This document shows, piece by piece, positions 18,870-25,736 of a stretch of 64,000 bases of DNA. Under the pieces are notes generated by a model that saw only the letters and a program-made list of their open reading frames with translations, did not search any database and had not been told where the DNA came from. The number at the start of each line of letters is the position of its first letter. Position 1 is the first letter of the stretch. The stretch is taken from assembly GCA_905196835.1 (NCBI GenBank), contig CAJJWN010000012.1, forward strand, positions 11,161 to 75,160. The letters run 5' to 3'. This stretch comes from an uncultured Prevotella sp. (GTDB taxonomy: Bacteria; Bacteroidota; Bacteroidia; Bacteroidales; Bacteroidaceae). The translations under genes were made by a program, and so were the position numbers.

Positions 18870-18981
18870 AAAAGGTGGGAAAGTGAGAAGGTGAGAGGGT
18901 GAGAAAAGCAAAAATAAGGTGAGAATGTGGTTTTTCCACCTCCTCACCTTCTCACTTTCTCACTTTCTCACCTCCTCACCT
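18870..18981. repeat. GGTGAGAAGGTGAG / CTCACCTTCTCAC palindromic repeat
   Basis: Units of GTGAGAAGGTGAGAGGGTGAG face CCTCACCTTCTCACTTTCTC across an AAGGTGAGAATGTGG core. The same family is at 45745-45790. It fills the gap between the smalltalk gene end and the leuS promoter. Confidence 0.75.
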
Positions 18982-19086
18982 TTATAACATCGCCGCGTTC
19001 ACTCCGAACACTCCGAGTATTGCGGTAGCCACGGCCGCGATGATTTTCAAGATTATTGATACTGTATTCTTTCCTTTGTTGCTCAT
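18982..19086 (-). CDS. Smalltalk protein, 34 residues
   Basis: A tiny ORF coding MSNKGKNTVSIILKIIAAVA and then TAILGVFGVNAAML. This fits the 30- to 35-residue 'smalltalk' peptides found across Bacteroidales next to HU-like genes: a charged start, then one hydrophobic helix with an LGVFGV motif. It starts 131 bases after the HU-like gene, same strand, with a repeat spacer between. Function is unknown; a membrane peptide is likely. Confidence 0.8.
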   Translation of the reverse strand: MSNKGKNTVSIILKIIAAVATAILGVFGVNAAML

Positions 19087-19099
19087 AGTTTTAAGTTGA

Positions 19100-19215
19100 T
19101 TGTTTTTAAGTTGATTGTTTTGGAGTTCTGGGAGAGCTGGGAACTCTGGGAGAGGTTGTCCCTGTTTCCGGCTCTCCCAGTCCTCCTCCCTCGGGAGGGT
19201 TGGGGAGGGGCTTTT
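19100..19215. repeat. Repeat spacer: CTGGGAGAGCTGGGA then CCTCCCTCGGGAGGG
   Basis: Between the smalltalk and HU-like genes are two copies of TTAAGTTGATTGTTTT, then GGGAGAGCTGGGAACTCTGGGAG facing CTCTCCCAGTCCTCC, then the palindrome CCTCCCTCGGGAGGGTTGGGGAGG. The last belongs to the CCCTCCCC family found in many spacers here. Confidence 0.7.
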
Positions 19216-19216
19216 C

Positions 19217-19666
19217 TTACGCTCCCTCTTCCGTCCCTTCGAGGGCCACGCCGATGGCGTTCTTGGGCAGCTCCTGCACCTTGCAGCCGGTCAAGAGGGC
19301 GCGCACGCGGGTCTTGTCCTTCTCGATTTTCGTCTCGGGCTGGAAGAGCACGTGTACCGACTTGACGTTCTGCCCGGCGGTAAAGTCGTCGATGGTGGCC
19401 GCGGGCTTGGTTGACATGCCTATTTTGAACGTGCCGAGGCGGTTGAGCTTCACGCGGTGCGACATTTGCAGGTGCTTCTGCATGGTCTCCACCAGTTCGC
19501 TGAGCACGGCCACTATGTCGGCCCACTTTACGGTGCAGTTGGCCTGCATCTCCTCGGCCAGGTCGTCGATGTCTACTGTTCCCGTGTGTACGGCGCGTGC
19601 ATACCATTCGCCCTGGTGGTTGGAGTTGCGCCTGTTGTCCTGATAAAGTTTGTAAAATACTGCCAT
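19217..19666 (-). CDS. HU-like DNA-binding protein
   Basis: The 149-residue protein starts MAVFYKLYQDNRRNSNHQGE and contains IDDLAEEMQANCTVKWADI, a helical pair like the HU N-terminus, then MSHRVKLNRLGTFKIGMSTK and TAGQNVKSVHVLFQPETKI, like the HU beta arms. It fits the long HU-related family common in Bacteroidales. The start at 19666 is chosen because the frame upstream crosses the promoter at 19739-19747. The last ~25 residues, EGTEEGA at the end, are acidic and probably disordered. It likely binds DNA without strong sequence preference. Confidence 0.85.
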   Translation of the reverse strand: MAVFYKLYQDNRRNSNHQGEWYARAVHTGTVDIDDLAEEMQANCTVKWADIVAVLSELVETMQKHLQMSHRVKLNRLGTFKIGMSTKPAATIDDFTAGQNVKSVHVLFQPETKIEKDKTRVRALLTGCKVQELPKNAIGVALEGTEEGA

Positions 19667-19738
19667 AGTTCTGAAAGTTTTTAAGTTTGTTTGTTGTTTG
19701 AAAATTGTTTGTTGTTTTGCTTGATGCATCTTGCGTCG

Positions 19739-19747
19739 GCAAAGGTA
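19739..19747 (-). promoter_or_regulatory. Promoter of the HU-like gene, -7 element
   Basis: TACCTTTGC on the minus strand, about 73 bases before the start at 19666. The leader holds TTGTTTGTTGTTTG direct repeats. Confidence 0.65.
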
Positions 19748-19799
19748 CGGCGGAAAACGCATCCGGCCAAGCCTCTGCACTATACATCGTAAGAGTGGA

Positions 19800-20070
19800 A
19801 CGCATGACATTTCGCAACCCGTTGGCTGCCAGCGTGTTGCGTCCGCGCCGCCGGGAGACGGCTCCCTGCCCCGCCGTTTGCCGCCTTATGCGCCGCCGGA
19901 GGCCGCAAACTGCGGGGTGAAAGGCGGCCTTCGGTAACGCGCTGGCTGTCAGGGCGTTGCGCGGCCGGTTTTCGGGCTGGCTGTGCGGAGCGCAAGGCTC
20001 GTTCACGTTTTTTAGCAAAACGGGGTGTAAAGTATATAGCGTTGTGAACTTATTGTGCACAGAATAGCCG
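19800..20070. other. GC-rich spacer with GGCTGTCAGnGnGTTGCG motifs
   Basis: No supported gene. GTTGGCTGCCAGCGTGTTGCG (19820s) and GCTGGCTGTCAGGGCGTTGCG (19940s) are two copies of a motif also at about 52748 and 60448, each time near AAAGGCGGCCTTT palindromes. The region lies between divergent promoters. Confidence 0.5.
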
Positions 20071-20079
20071 TAACTTTGC
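20071..20079 (+). promoter_or_regulatory. Promoter for the 147-residue gene, -7 element
   Basis: TAACTTTGC lies 51 bases before the ATG at 20131. It gives a leader of about 45 bases. Confidence 0.6.
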
Positions 20080-20130
20080 AGCCGATTGTTTTTCAAGTAA
20101 CATGTTTAACCAACCTGACAATTTAAGAAA

Positions 20131-20574
20131 ATGACAATGACTATTGAGATGAACACACGCACGGGGCACTTGACAGAGTATGCACAGACGCTTACGCGCG
20201 AGCAGCGCGCCGAGGCGAGGAAGAAGCTTGCGGCGCAGTTCGCCGACCTGATGGAACGCTCGCCTGCGGAGAACATTTACTGGATGGAGACGGTGACCGA
20301 CCTTATGGACCTTTCGCACGAGGTGTACCTTACCGAGAGTATGCTCGACGCCGACGGCCGCCCCTTCGGCTTCATGCGCATAGTGAAGCGCGCCTGCGCC
20401 GTGCTGCACGTGCCTCTGCCGGCCAACCCCTACTCCATGGCCTTCAACGCGCGCAACCGCAGGGGCGTGCGCCAGACGTCGATGTTCAGCCGCTACTGCT
20501 GGCAGATGTACTCAAAGGGTAAGGCTAACCCGCTCGACGGCATGATACAGCGCATGGGGGAAATGGGAAATTAA
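20131..20574 (+). CDS. Conserved-type hypothetical protein, 147 residues
   Basis: I do not recognise this protein. It is soluble, with no signal peptide, and starts MTMTIEMNTRTGHLTEYAQ. It is helical and charged (TREQRAEARKKLAAQFADLM), with an aromatic patch AENIYWMETVTDLMDLSHEV and a basic second half (FNARNRRGVRQTSMFSRYC). Codon use is as GC-rich as core genes, so it looks native. It is divergent from the HU-like gene with its own promoter. The stop is followed at once by a TTAAGAATTAAG palindrome. A role with nucleic acid is possible but only a guess. Confidence 0.7.
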   Translation: MTMTIEMNTRTGHLTEYAQTLTREQRAEARKKLAAQFADLMERSPAENIYWMETVTDLMDLSHEVYLTESMLDADGRPFGFMRIVKRACAVLHVPLPANPYSMAFNARNRRGVRQTSMFSRYCWQMYSKGKANPLDGMIQRMGEMGN

Positions 20575-20690
20575 CAATTAAAAATTAACAATTAAAAATT
20601 AAGAGTTAAGAAAATATGCCTTGCCGGATGTCGGCCACAAAGGTATTTTTCTTAACTCTTAATTTTTAATTTTTAATTGTTAATTCACCC
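20575..20690. repeat. TTAACAATTAAAAATTAAG palindromic repeat with conserved core
   Basis: Arms of AATTAACAATTAAAAATTAA on both sides of a core AAAATATGCCTTGCCGGATG...AAAGGTATTTTTCTTAA, very like the core at 2637-2690. It separates two convergent genes and supplies the last codons of the rhuM-like frame. Confidence 0.8.
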
Positions 20691-21496
20691 GTAATCGCCT
20701 CCGGCGGAATGCCGAGCTTGGAGAAGGCGAACATCTTTTTGCCCAAGTCTTTCAGCGAAGCGCCAATGTGGTAGACGTCGGCACCGTCGATGATGATGAA
20801 GCGGTCGTGCACGCCGGAGCACGTGCCCACTTCTATGGGCGGGTACTGGCTGTTGTGCCTGTCTGTGTCGAGGCGCAGCTGCGGGCTTATGCGCTGAGTG
20901 TACACCGCCGCCGTTACACCGCCGCACCGCTTGGTGAGCATCGCCAGCACGGAGTCGTCCACGTAGTTGTCTATGAGCACGATTGATTTCCTGGCCGAGC
21001 GTATCAGGTCAGCGGCGAACTTGTATGCGTCGAATATCTGTCCGTCGTAGAACACGCCCTCCACCGGCGGCAGCGACGTGCGCACGAAGAAGTCAATCTT
21101 CCTTGAATGCTCGGCCACGGTGTGCTCAAGCTCGGTAAGGCGGCGGTTTACCGAGTAGCCGCGCAGCAGGTATTCCTTCAATACTTTGTTGGCCCATTGG
21201 CGAAACTGCGTGCCCCTGACAGACCTAACTCTGTAGCCTACTGATATTATTACGTCAAGGTTGTAATACTTCACGCGGTAATTCTTTCCGTCGGCGGCAG
21301 TTGTAAAGCATTCCTTGACAACTTACGCGCGTTCCAGTTCGTTCTCTTTGAAGATGTTGTTAGTGTGCAGGCTTACGTTCTGTTTGGTAGTTTGAAACAG
21401 TTGCGCCATTTGCGCCTGCGTCAGCCATACCGTTTCGTCGTCGAGCCTCACCTCGCTGTCGGGCTGGTACAGTATTATCTCCCCTTGGTTTTCCAT
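20666..21496 (-). pseudogene. RhuM-family protein with an internal stop codon
   Basis: From the ATG at 21496 the frame reads MENQGEIILYQPDSEVRL and TVWLTQAQMAQLF, the start of the RhuM family. At codon 58 (21323-21325) a TAA interrupts it after ENELERA. The same frame continues VVKECFTTAADGKNYRVKYY and NLDVIISVGYRVRS, the usual continuation, to 20666. So one nonsense change splits a ~276-residue protein. The C-terminal half (YDGQIFDAYKFAADLIRSA, HDRFIIID) resembles a phospholipase-D-like fold. RhuM proteins are accessory genes, often on mobile islands. A start at 21274 could still make the 202-residue C-terminal part. Confidence 0.85.
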
Positions 21497-21576
21497 GGAT
21501 GTATGTCAAGTTGTTTACTCTTGCAAAAGTAACTCCAATTTTTCATTTTTCATTTTTCATTATTCATTTTTTAAGT

Positions 21577-21585
21577 TATCTTTGC
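21577..21585 (+). promoter_or_regulatory. Promoter of the GDSL esterase gene, -7 element
   Basis: TATCTTTGC lies 25 bases before ATG 21610. It rules out the earlier ATG at 21589, which would be about at the transcript start. It follows an AT-rich TTTTTCATTTTTCATTATTC repeat. Confidence 0.65.
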
Positions 21586-21609
21586 ACCATGTACAAACAG
21601 CAATCACAC

Positions 21610-22266
21610 ATGGGAAACAAGTTAACCGCAATCCTGCTGGCCGCCCTCCTGCCGCTGCTCGCCGGGGCGCAGACAGTCAAGGTGGCCTGCGTGGGCAACA
21701 GCATAACCGAAGGCTACGCCCTGGCCCACCCCGAGACCGAGAGCTACCCCGCCGTGCTGCAACAGATGCTGGGGCAAGGCTACGAGGTGGGCAACTTCGG
21801 CATGTCGGGACACACGCTGATGAACAAAGGCAACAAGCCTTACATGGCCACGCAGCGTTACAAGGACGCGCTGGCCTTCAGTCCCGACATAGTGACCATA
21901 ATGCTGGGCACCAACGACACCAAGCCTGTGAACTGGGCGCACCGCGACGGCTTCGAGCGTGACCTGCGCACCATGGTGGCCGCCTTCCAGGCCCTGCCCT
22001 CGCGCCCCAAGGTCTGCCTCTGCCTGCCCGTGCCCGCGCCAAGCGGACAATGGGGCATCAACGACAGCATAATCACCCACGGCGTCATCCCCGTAATACG
22101 CCGGGTGGCCGCCGACCTGAGCCTGACTCTAATCGACCTTAACGCGGCCATGCGCCCCTACCCCGAATATTACACCGACGGCGTACACCCCGACAAGCGC
22201 GGGGCGCGCGTCATTGCGGCCTGCATACGCAAGGCGATTGAGGAATTAAAAATTAAAAATGAATAG
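21610..22266 (+). CDS. Secreted SGNH/GDSL esterase-lipase
   Basis: The 218-residue protein has a signal peptide (MGNKLTAILLAALLPLLAGA) and all SGNH blocks: VACVGNSITEGYA near residue 26 (Ser nucleophile in block I), GNFGMSGHT (block II Gly), MLGTNDTK (block III Asn) and YYTDGVHPDKRG (block V Asp and His). Such enzymes in this phylum often remove acetyl groups from polysaccharides; the substrate here is not known. It is exported, probably periplasmic. The last residues ELKIKNE come from an AAAAATTAAAAATGA repeat overlapping the stop. Confidence 0.9.
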   Translation: MGNKLTAILLAALLPLLAGAQTVKVACVGNSITEGYALAHPETESYPAVLQQMLGQGYEVGNFGMSGHTLMNKGNKPYMATQRYKDALAFSPDIVTIMLGTNDTKPVNWAHRDGFERDLRTMVAAFQALPSRPKVCLCLPVPAPSGQWGINDSIITHGVIPVIRRVAADLSLTLIDLNAAMRPYPEYYTDGVHPDKRGARVIAACIRKAIEELKIKNE

Positions 22267-22354
22267 GTAATTATATACTTAATTGCACAACTATCCTTAC
22301 CATGATTTTTTCATGGTATAAGCAAATATATGAAAATCGTATTAAAAGTCCAAA

Positions 22355-22898
22355 TCAATATTGTTCGGCATGAATTGTATCTGGTTTAGTTTCTGTATTA
22401 ACCTTTTCGATTTTTGCACTCCCATTACCACCAAAAGTGAACGTGTATTGTGTATCCGAAAATTTCAAAATGAAAAGTAATCCGCACAACAAAATCATAA
22501 AGACAAAAGCTCCAATTACGCTTTGTATTGTACCATGTAAATAAGATTTAAGCGTAGAGCAAGGTCTTATTGGCTCTATGGCCTTTCGGATTAACTCTAA
22601 ATGATTTTTATTCATATTGTCTTCAACATCTTTTTTTGACTCTTCCAAAGAATTGTCTAAAAAAGTTTGAAGAATACATGAAGCTATAAATTTATATTTA
22701 TCAAGACTACATTGACTACTGCTTATTATATTAAACGGCTTTAAGTCATCCTCTGTTGGTTCCTCATTATTATGCTCATTTTTATAACTGGTGATAAACT
22801 CAATTTTATCTTCTATAAAGAGCATAAGCAATATGACCAATAATGTCAGCCTTATCTTCTACGAGCTGTGAATATATGTAATTATAATTTCTTGGCAT
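22355..22898 (-). pseudogene. Frameshifted hypothetical membrane protein (~180 residues if intact)
   Basis: From an ATG at 22898 the frame reads MPRNYNYIYSQLVEDKADII then GHIAYALYRR and stops. In the +1 frame the sequence continues EDKIEFITSYKNEHNNEEPT to 22355. Removing one base near 22812-22818 gives one protein of 180 residues, with a helical domain and a hydrophobic segment (SVIGAFVFMILLCGLLFIL, near residue 130) before a polar C-terminus. The start overlaps the previous gene by 17 bases, which fits an operon. I do not know the function. The gene is strongly AT-rich, unlike core genes, so it was probably acquired. Confidence 0.7.
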
Positions 22899-23103
22899 GA
22901 ATATTTAAAGCTTTTCCAAAAGAGTCCTTTATTTGTTTTGCCGATATATTCCGTGTACATACCTTTCCCATAACAGAAACAGAAACATTGAAAGTTTCTT
23001 GTGGAGTAACAGACTTACCAATAGCACAAAACGTTTTATTCTTATTTTGTGAAATAGTGCGTTTATTAGCTCTTATAACCGTATCTATTGATATTCTACA
23101 CAT
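22882..23103 (-). CDS. Hypothetical protein, 73 residues
   Basis: I do not recognise it. The product starts MCRISIDTVIRANKRTISQN and is basic (GKALNIHAKKL at the end), with no membrane segment. The start at 23103 is chosen because the promoter box 23124-23132 overlaps the earlier possible start at 23127. It overlaps the frameshifted gene downstream by 17 bases. Both are AT-rich and probably belong to an acquired accessory unit. Confidence 0.6.
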   Translation of the reverse strand: MCRISIDTVIRANKRTISQNKNKTFCAIGKSVTPQETFNVSVSVMGKVCTRNISAKQIKDSFGKALNIHAKKL

Positions 23104-23123
23104 ACTCAATCTTCTTTTGGTTT

Positions 23124-23132
23124 GCAAATATA
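23124..23132 (-). promoter_or_regulatory. Promoter of the 73-residue gene, -7 element
   Basis: TATATTTGC on the minus strand, about 21 bases before the start codon, giving a very short leader. It is divergent from the promoter at 23197. Confidence 0.6.
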
Positions 23133-23196
23133 CAAATAAAAATCATAAGCACACATTTTTCAGCGCGGAATTAGTTATTTTTACAGAAATAACTAC

Positions 23197-23205
23197 TATC
23201 TTTGC
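23197..23205 (+). promoter_or_regulatory. Promoter of the structured RNA and secreted-protein genes, -7 element
   Basis: TATCTTTGC. A transcript would start near 23212 and run through the structured region into the genes at 23472 and 23969. Confidence 0.65.
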
Positions 23206-23207
23206 AA

Positions 23208-23400
23208 CCGAATAAGGGTGCTTGCACTCTTTTCGGACATACAGCCTAATCGTCGTCGAACTACCACAACAGACCATAAGAGAGGCTGATAATCAACTTA
23301 CCCAATGGGTGAAGTGTGTCCTGCGTCATAGACGTAGAACCGCTCCTATGGGTAAGTTGGCTGTGGTAGGCCACGACGACGTTGGGCAGTGGTTCTACGT
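23208..23400 (+). ncRNA. Strongly structured RNA with a pseudoknot, upstream of a secreted-protein gene
   Basis: Just after the promoter, CCGAA..TTCGG closes a first hairpin (23208-23236). Then three nested helices follow: 23244-23258 with 23374-23387 (GCCTAA plus CGTCGTCG, one bulge), CTACCACA 23261-23268 with 23362-23369, and CAACTTACCCA 23294-23304 with 23349-23359. The loop sequence CGTAGAACCGCT (23333-23344) pairs with AGTGGTTCTACG (23388-23399), which lies beyond the outer helix, so it forms a pseudoknot. The pairings are long and mostly perfect. I know no family with this plan. It could be a 5' leader, a separate RNA, or both. An 82-codon frame across it looks accidental. Confidence 0.6.
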
Positions 23401-23471
23401 TTTCGTTTACCCGTTCTCGTTCATACCGTTGCCGTTTTACAGATTATTGTCTAACACGAATAAAATGTAGA

Positions 23472-23972
23472 ATGGAAACAAGAAAACTTATCTTAGGAAC
23501 AATTTTCCTATTTATCTCATTGATGGCATTGGGGCAAAACAAATTTGACCTTACACCTGACAACATGATAAAGTTTATCGGGAAAGTAAACCAAGAACAG
23601 TTTGAGCAATCCGTTGGTAATCCCGTTGGTGAAGAAGAAGGCTTTATCGTGTATGAAGTGGAAAACACCTATGACAACGAGATAACGGCAATAAGGTGTT
23701 TCTACCGTGAATCCGACGGTAAACTTATCTCCGTGAAATTCGGCACGAGGTACTACCTCGCTTATTGGATAGGCTTTACTCGATTAAACGGCTACCCAAA
23801 GACAGAGAAAGAGGCTCAACGCCGTGGGATGTTCGCCCCTAAGAAAGACAAATTTGGGGAAATATATCAAGTCAATCTAAAGCTAAGAACGTTTGGCTGT
23901 CAGATTATGGATATAAGAGAAAACCCATATTACTCTACCGCTATAATTAACTATCATACCGTTAAATTATGA
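23472..23972 (+). CDS. Secreted hypothetical protein, 166 residues
   Basis: I do not recognise the family. It starts with a signal peptide (METRKLILGTIFLFISLMAL, then GQ) and continues with a small mixed alpha/beta domain (MIKFIGKVNQEQFEQSVG ... ENTYDNEITAIRCFYRES ... YLAYWIGFTRLNGYPKT). The earlier frame from 23382 crosses the structured RNA, so the start is set here. The next small ORF starts inside its stop codon. The arrangement of promoter, structured leader and secreted protein is repeated at 32696-33542 with a different protein. Confidence 0.7.
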   Translation: METRKLILGTIFLFISLMALGQNKFDLTPDNMIKFIGKVNQEQFEQSVGNPVGEEEGFIVYEVENTYDNEITAIRCFYRESDGKLISVKFGTRYYLAYWIGFTRLNGYPKTEKEAQRRGMFAPKKDKFGEIYQVNLKLRTFGCQIMDIRENPYYSTAIINYHTVKL

Positions 23973-24100
23973 AAGGTTGTTCTACACTTATCCTACTACT
24001 GTTGTTTATATGCCTTTTGTTCTTTGGCCCGATAGGTTGGGTCATAGGAATAGCATTGCTCATAATGGGCATCTTCATGAATAAAGGGAGCAAAAAGTAA
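23969..24100 (+). CDS. Small membrane protein, 43 residues
   Basis: The ATG overlaps the stop of the secreted-protein gene (ATGA), a coupling signal. The product MKGCSTLILLLLFICLLFFG then PIGWVIGIALLIMGIFMNKG and SKK is nearly all hydrophobic, with one long or two short membrane helices around a Gly-Pro turn, and a basic tail. It probably works with the protein encoded before it. Function unknown. Confidence 0.6.
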   Translation: MKGCSTLILLLLFICLLFFGPIGWVIGIALLIMGIFMNKGSKK

Positions 24101-24117
24101 TTTAGCCGTGTACAACC

Positions 24118-24582
24118 TCATTTGTCGGGGTTGTACCTTGCGGCCTTACTTATCATCGCAGCGAAATCGGGGTCTATGTCCTCGAACTTAACGCCGGACG
24201 TGGATTCCGATTTTACTGTCACCTCCTTTGTTACTGATTTTTTAGCTTCGTTGGCATACCACTCCAATACCCATTTAGGCACTTTCACAGCCAGTTTTGG
24301 TGATGCCCACTGCGATATGTTTATGGCAACCTGCGGATGCACCCATATTTCATCGGCATCATCCGACTTTTGCAGCAACACGGTTTCCTCAATGCCTGTT
24401 TCACGTGAAAGCTCCGCAATAAATCTTTTCGTGAAACGGATTTGGGCATAGTCCGAAAACTCCTTGTCGCAAGCGTCGCATATTGCCATTGCGTCAATGT
24501 AGCCGTCAGACAAACGTTGCCTGATTTCGACTCCGTTTACTTTTTTCATTTCAAATGATTTTTTAGGCTTTCTCGTAGGCAT
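24118..24582 (-). CDS. KilA-N domain protein
   Basis: The 154-residue protein has the KilA-N pattern: IRQRLSDGYIDAMAICDA near residue 20, then a helical part and the end block WVHPQVAINISQWASPKLAV near 80-100 followed by WVLEWY. KilA-N is a DNA-binding domain of phage and mobile-element proteins. The start lies 20 bases inside the transposase gene, so the two are probably expressed together and this is a passenger gene of the insertion sequence. The stop lies within a hairpin (GTACAACC and its complement, 24110-24136). Confidence 0.85.
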   Translation of the reverse strand: MPTRKPKKSFEMKKVNGVEIRQRLSDGYIDAMAICDACDKEFSDYAQIRFTKRFIAELSRETGIEETVLLQKSDDADEIWVHPQVAINISQWASPKLAVKVPKWVLEWYANEAKKSVTKEVTVKSESTSGVKFEDIDPDFAAMISKAARYNPDK

Positions 24583-25495
24583 AAGTCAAATCTTTATAGG
24601 TTACTCTATGTTTCAAACAATTCAAGGCATTTTCAAATACCTTGTGCAAAGGTAACATTCTTTGTGTATATCTCCATGAAAATTCATCCGCATATTTTTG
24701 CAGGTGCTTTCGTGAAACCTTATGGTACACACCGATGATGCCCCGTTTCAGTATAGACCAAAATCCCTCAATGGAATTTGTGGTTACTTCTCCCATGCCG
24801 TATATACCGTAACAATGGTAAACGCATGAGTGCTTATACCTGTCGGACAAATCCCCGTAGCTCCATTCATCACTGTATATGGTACTACCAGCCTTTACGG
24901 TCTTGTATATTTCGGTACGGAGAGTTTTTGCAGTAGTGTCTTTTACCACTTTTGCAACAACCTTGCCTCCTCTTTGAAGCATACCGAATATAGGCGTTTT
25001 GTCCTTGAAACTTCGCCCTCTGCAATGTTTGACTTTTTTGTCCTTATGTCGATTCTTGTTTTTGCCTCCTACGAAAGTTTCGTCAATTTCCACTACACCG
25101 TCAAGTTTCAGTTCCTTGTTTTGTTCTCCGAAGCACTTGCGTATGCGGTGAAGCATTGCCCATGCAGTCTTCTGCGTCACCCCAATGTCTTTTGACAACT
25201 GGACGGAGGACATTCCTTTCCTGTGGGTCATAAACAGCCAAATGGCCATGAACCACTTTTGCAAAGGAACGGATGAACGGTAAAACATCGTGTTCGTCCT
25301 TGCGTTGAAATACTTGCCGGTGTTCTTACATTTGTAATTATGGCCTTTGCATTTGTACACCTTAGATTGTGGGTCATACGGAGAAACCACCTTCCCCTTC
25401 CACATCACCCATTCGAGATAGGCGATACATGACTCCTCATCGGGCAGGGCACGCAAAAGGTCGTTTAAGGACTTAAATTGTACTACCATACACAC
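24563..25495 (-). CDS. IS1595-family transposase (ISXO2-like)
   Basis: The 310-residue protein has a short zinc-ribbon-like start (YKCKGHNYKCKNTGKYF near 46), the helix-turn-helix region SVQLSKDIGVTQKTAWAMLH, and catalytic blocks VVEIDETFVGGKNK (first Asp), TIYSDEWSYG (second Asp) and TTNSIEGFWSILKRGIIGV (Asn/Glu block, then Lys), as in the DDE enzymes of IS1595. The length is normal and no stop interrupts it, so it may be active. The gene has its own promoter (25511-25520). Confidence 0.92.
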   Translation of the reverse strand: MCMVVQFKSLNDLLRALPDEESCIAYLEWVMWKGKVVSPYDPQSKVYKCKGHNYKCKNTGKYFNARTNTMFYRSSVPLQKWFMAIWLFMTHRKGMSSVQLSKDIGVTQKTAWAMLHRIRKCFGEQNKELKLDGVVEIDETFVGGKNKNRHKDKKVKHCRGRSFKDKTPIFGMLQRGGKVVAKVVKDTTAKTLRTEIYKTVKAGSTIYSDEWSYGDLSDRYKHSCVYHCYGIYGMGEVTTNSIEGFWSILKRGIIGVYHKVSRKHLQKYADEFSWRYTQRMLPLHKVFENALNCLKHRVTYKDLTYAYEKA

Positions 25496-25510
25496 ATAAT
25501 ATGTGTTATA

Positions 25511-25520
25511 TGCAAAGATA
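25511..25520 (-). promoter_or_regulatory. Transposase promoter, -7 element
   Basis: TATCTTTGCA on the minus strand, about 16 bases before the first possible start. ATTATGTGTG...CACACATAAT is a small palindrome near the start codon. Confidence 0.6.
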
Positions 25521-25587
25521 GTAAAATTTTACACAATACACAAATATTGTAGCATTTAATTTAGTGTAATTAAGTATATAAATCCCA

Positions 25588-25695
25588 ATGAATAATTAAA
25601 AATGAATAATGAATAATCAGGCATACGCCATAAAGTAATCCGCAAGGCGATTATTCATTATTCATTCTTCATTATTCATTTTTCATTCTTCATTA
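25588..25695. repeat. ATGAATAATGAA / TTCATTATTCAT palindrome with conserved core
   Basis: AATGAATAATGAATAATC faces GATTATTCATTATTCATTCT around a core holding CAGGCATACGCCAT. A core with CTGGCATACGCCAT is also in the copy at 29326-29441. Confidence 0.75.
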
Positions 25696-25702
25696 TTTGT
25701 TT

Positions 25703-25711
25703 TATCTTTGC
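25703..25711 (+). promoter_or_regulatory. Promoter of the low-complexity secreted-protein gene
   Basis: TATCTTTGC, 26 bases before ATG 25737, directly after the palindrome. Confidence 0.65.
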
Positions 25712-25736
25712 ACTTGTAAATAAAAAAGACAGACGA

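Larger units (their letters stand above)
24101..25560 (-). mobile_element. IS1595-type insertion with KilA-N passenger (ends uncertain)
   Basis: The unit holds the transposase and the overlapping KilA-N gene. AT-rich flanks contain AATTTAGCCGTGTAC on the left and AATTTAGTGTAATTAAG on the right, but I could not prove terminal inverted repeats or a target duplication. The limits are therefore approximate. Confidence 0.5.

Noticed and set aside
23222..23470. 82-codon frame over the structured RNA
   Set aside because: No family likeness; the complementary helices explain the sequence better than coding does.
24397..24412. parS-like TGTTTCACGTGAAAGC
   Set aside because: Two mismatches at the end and it lies within the KilA-N coding sequence; probably chance.
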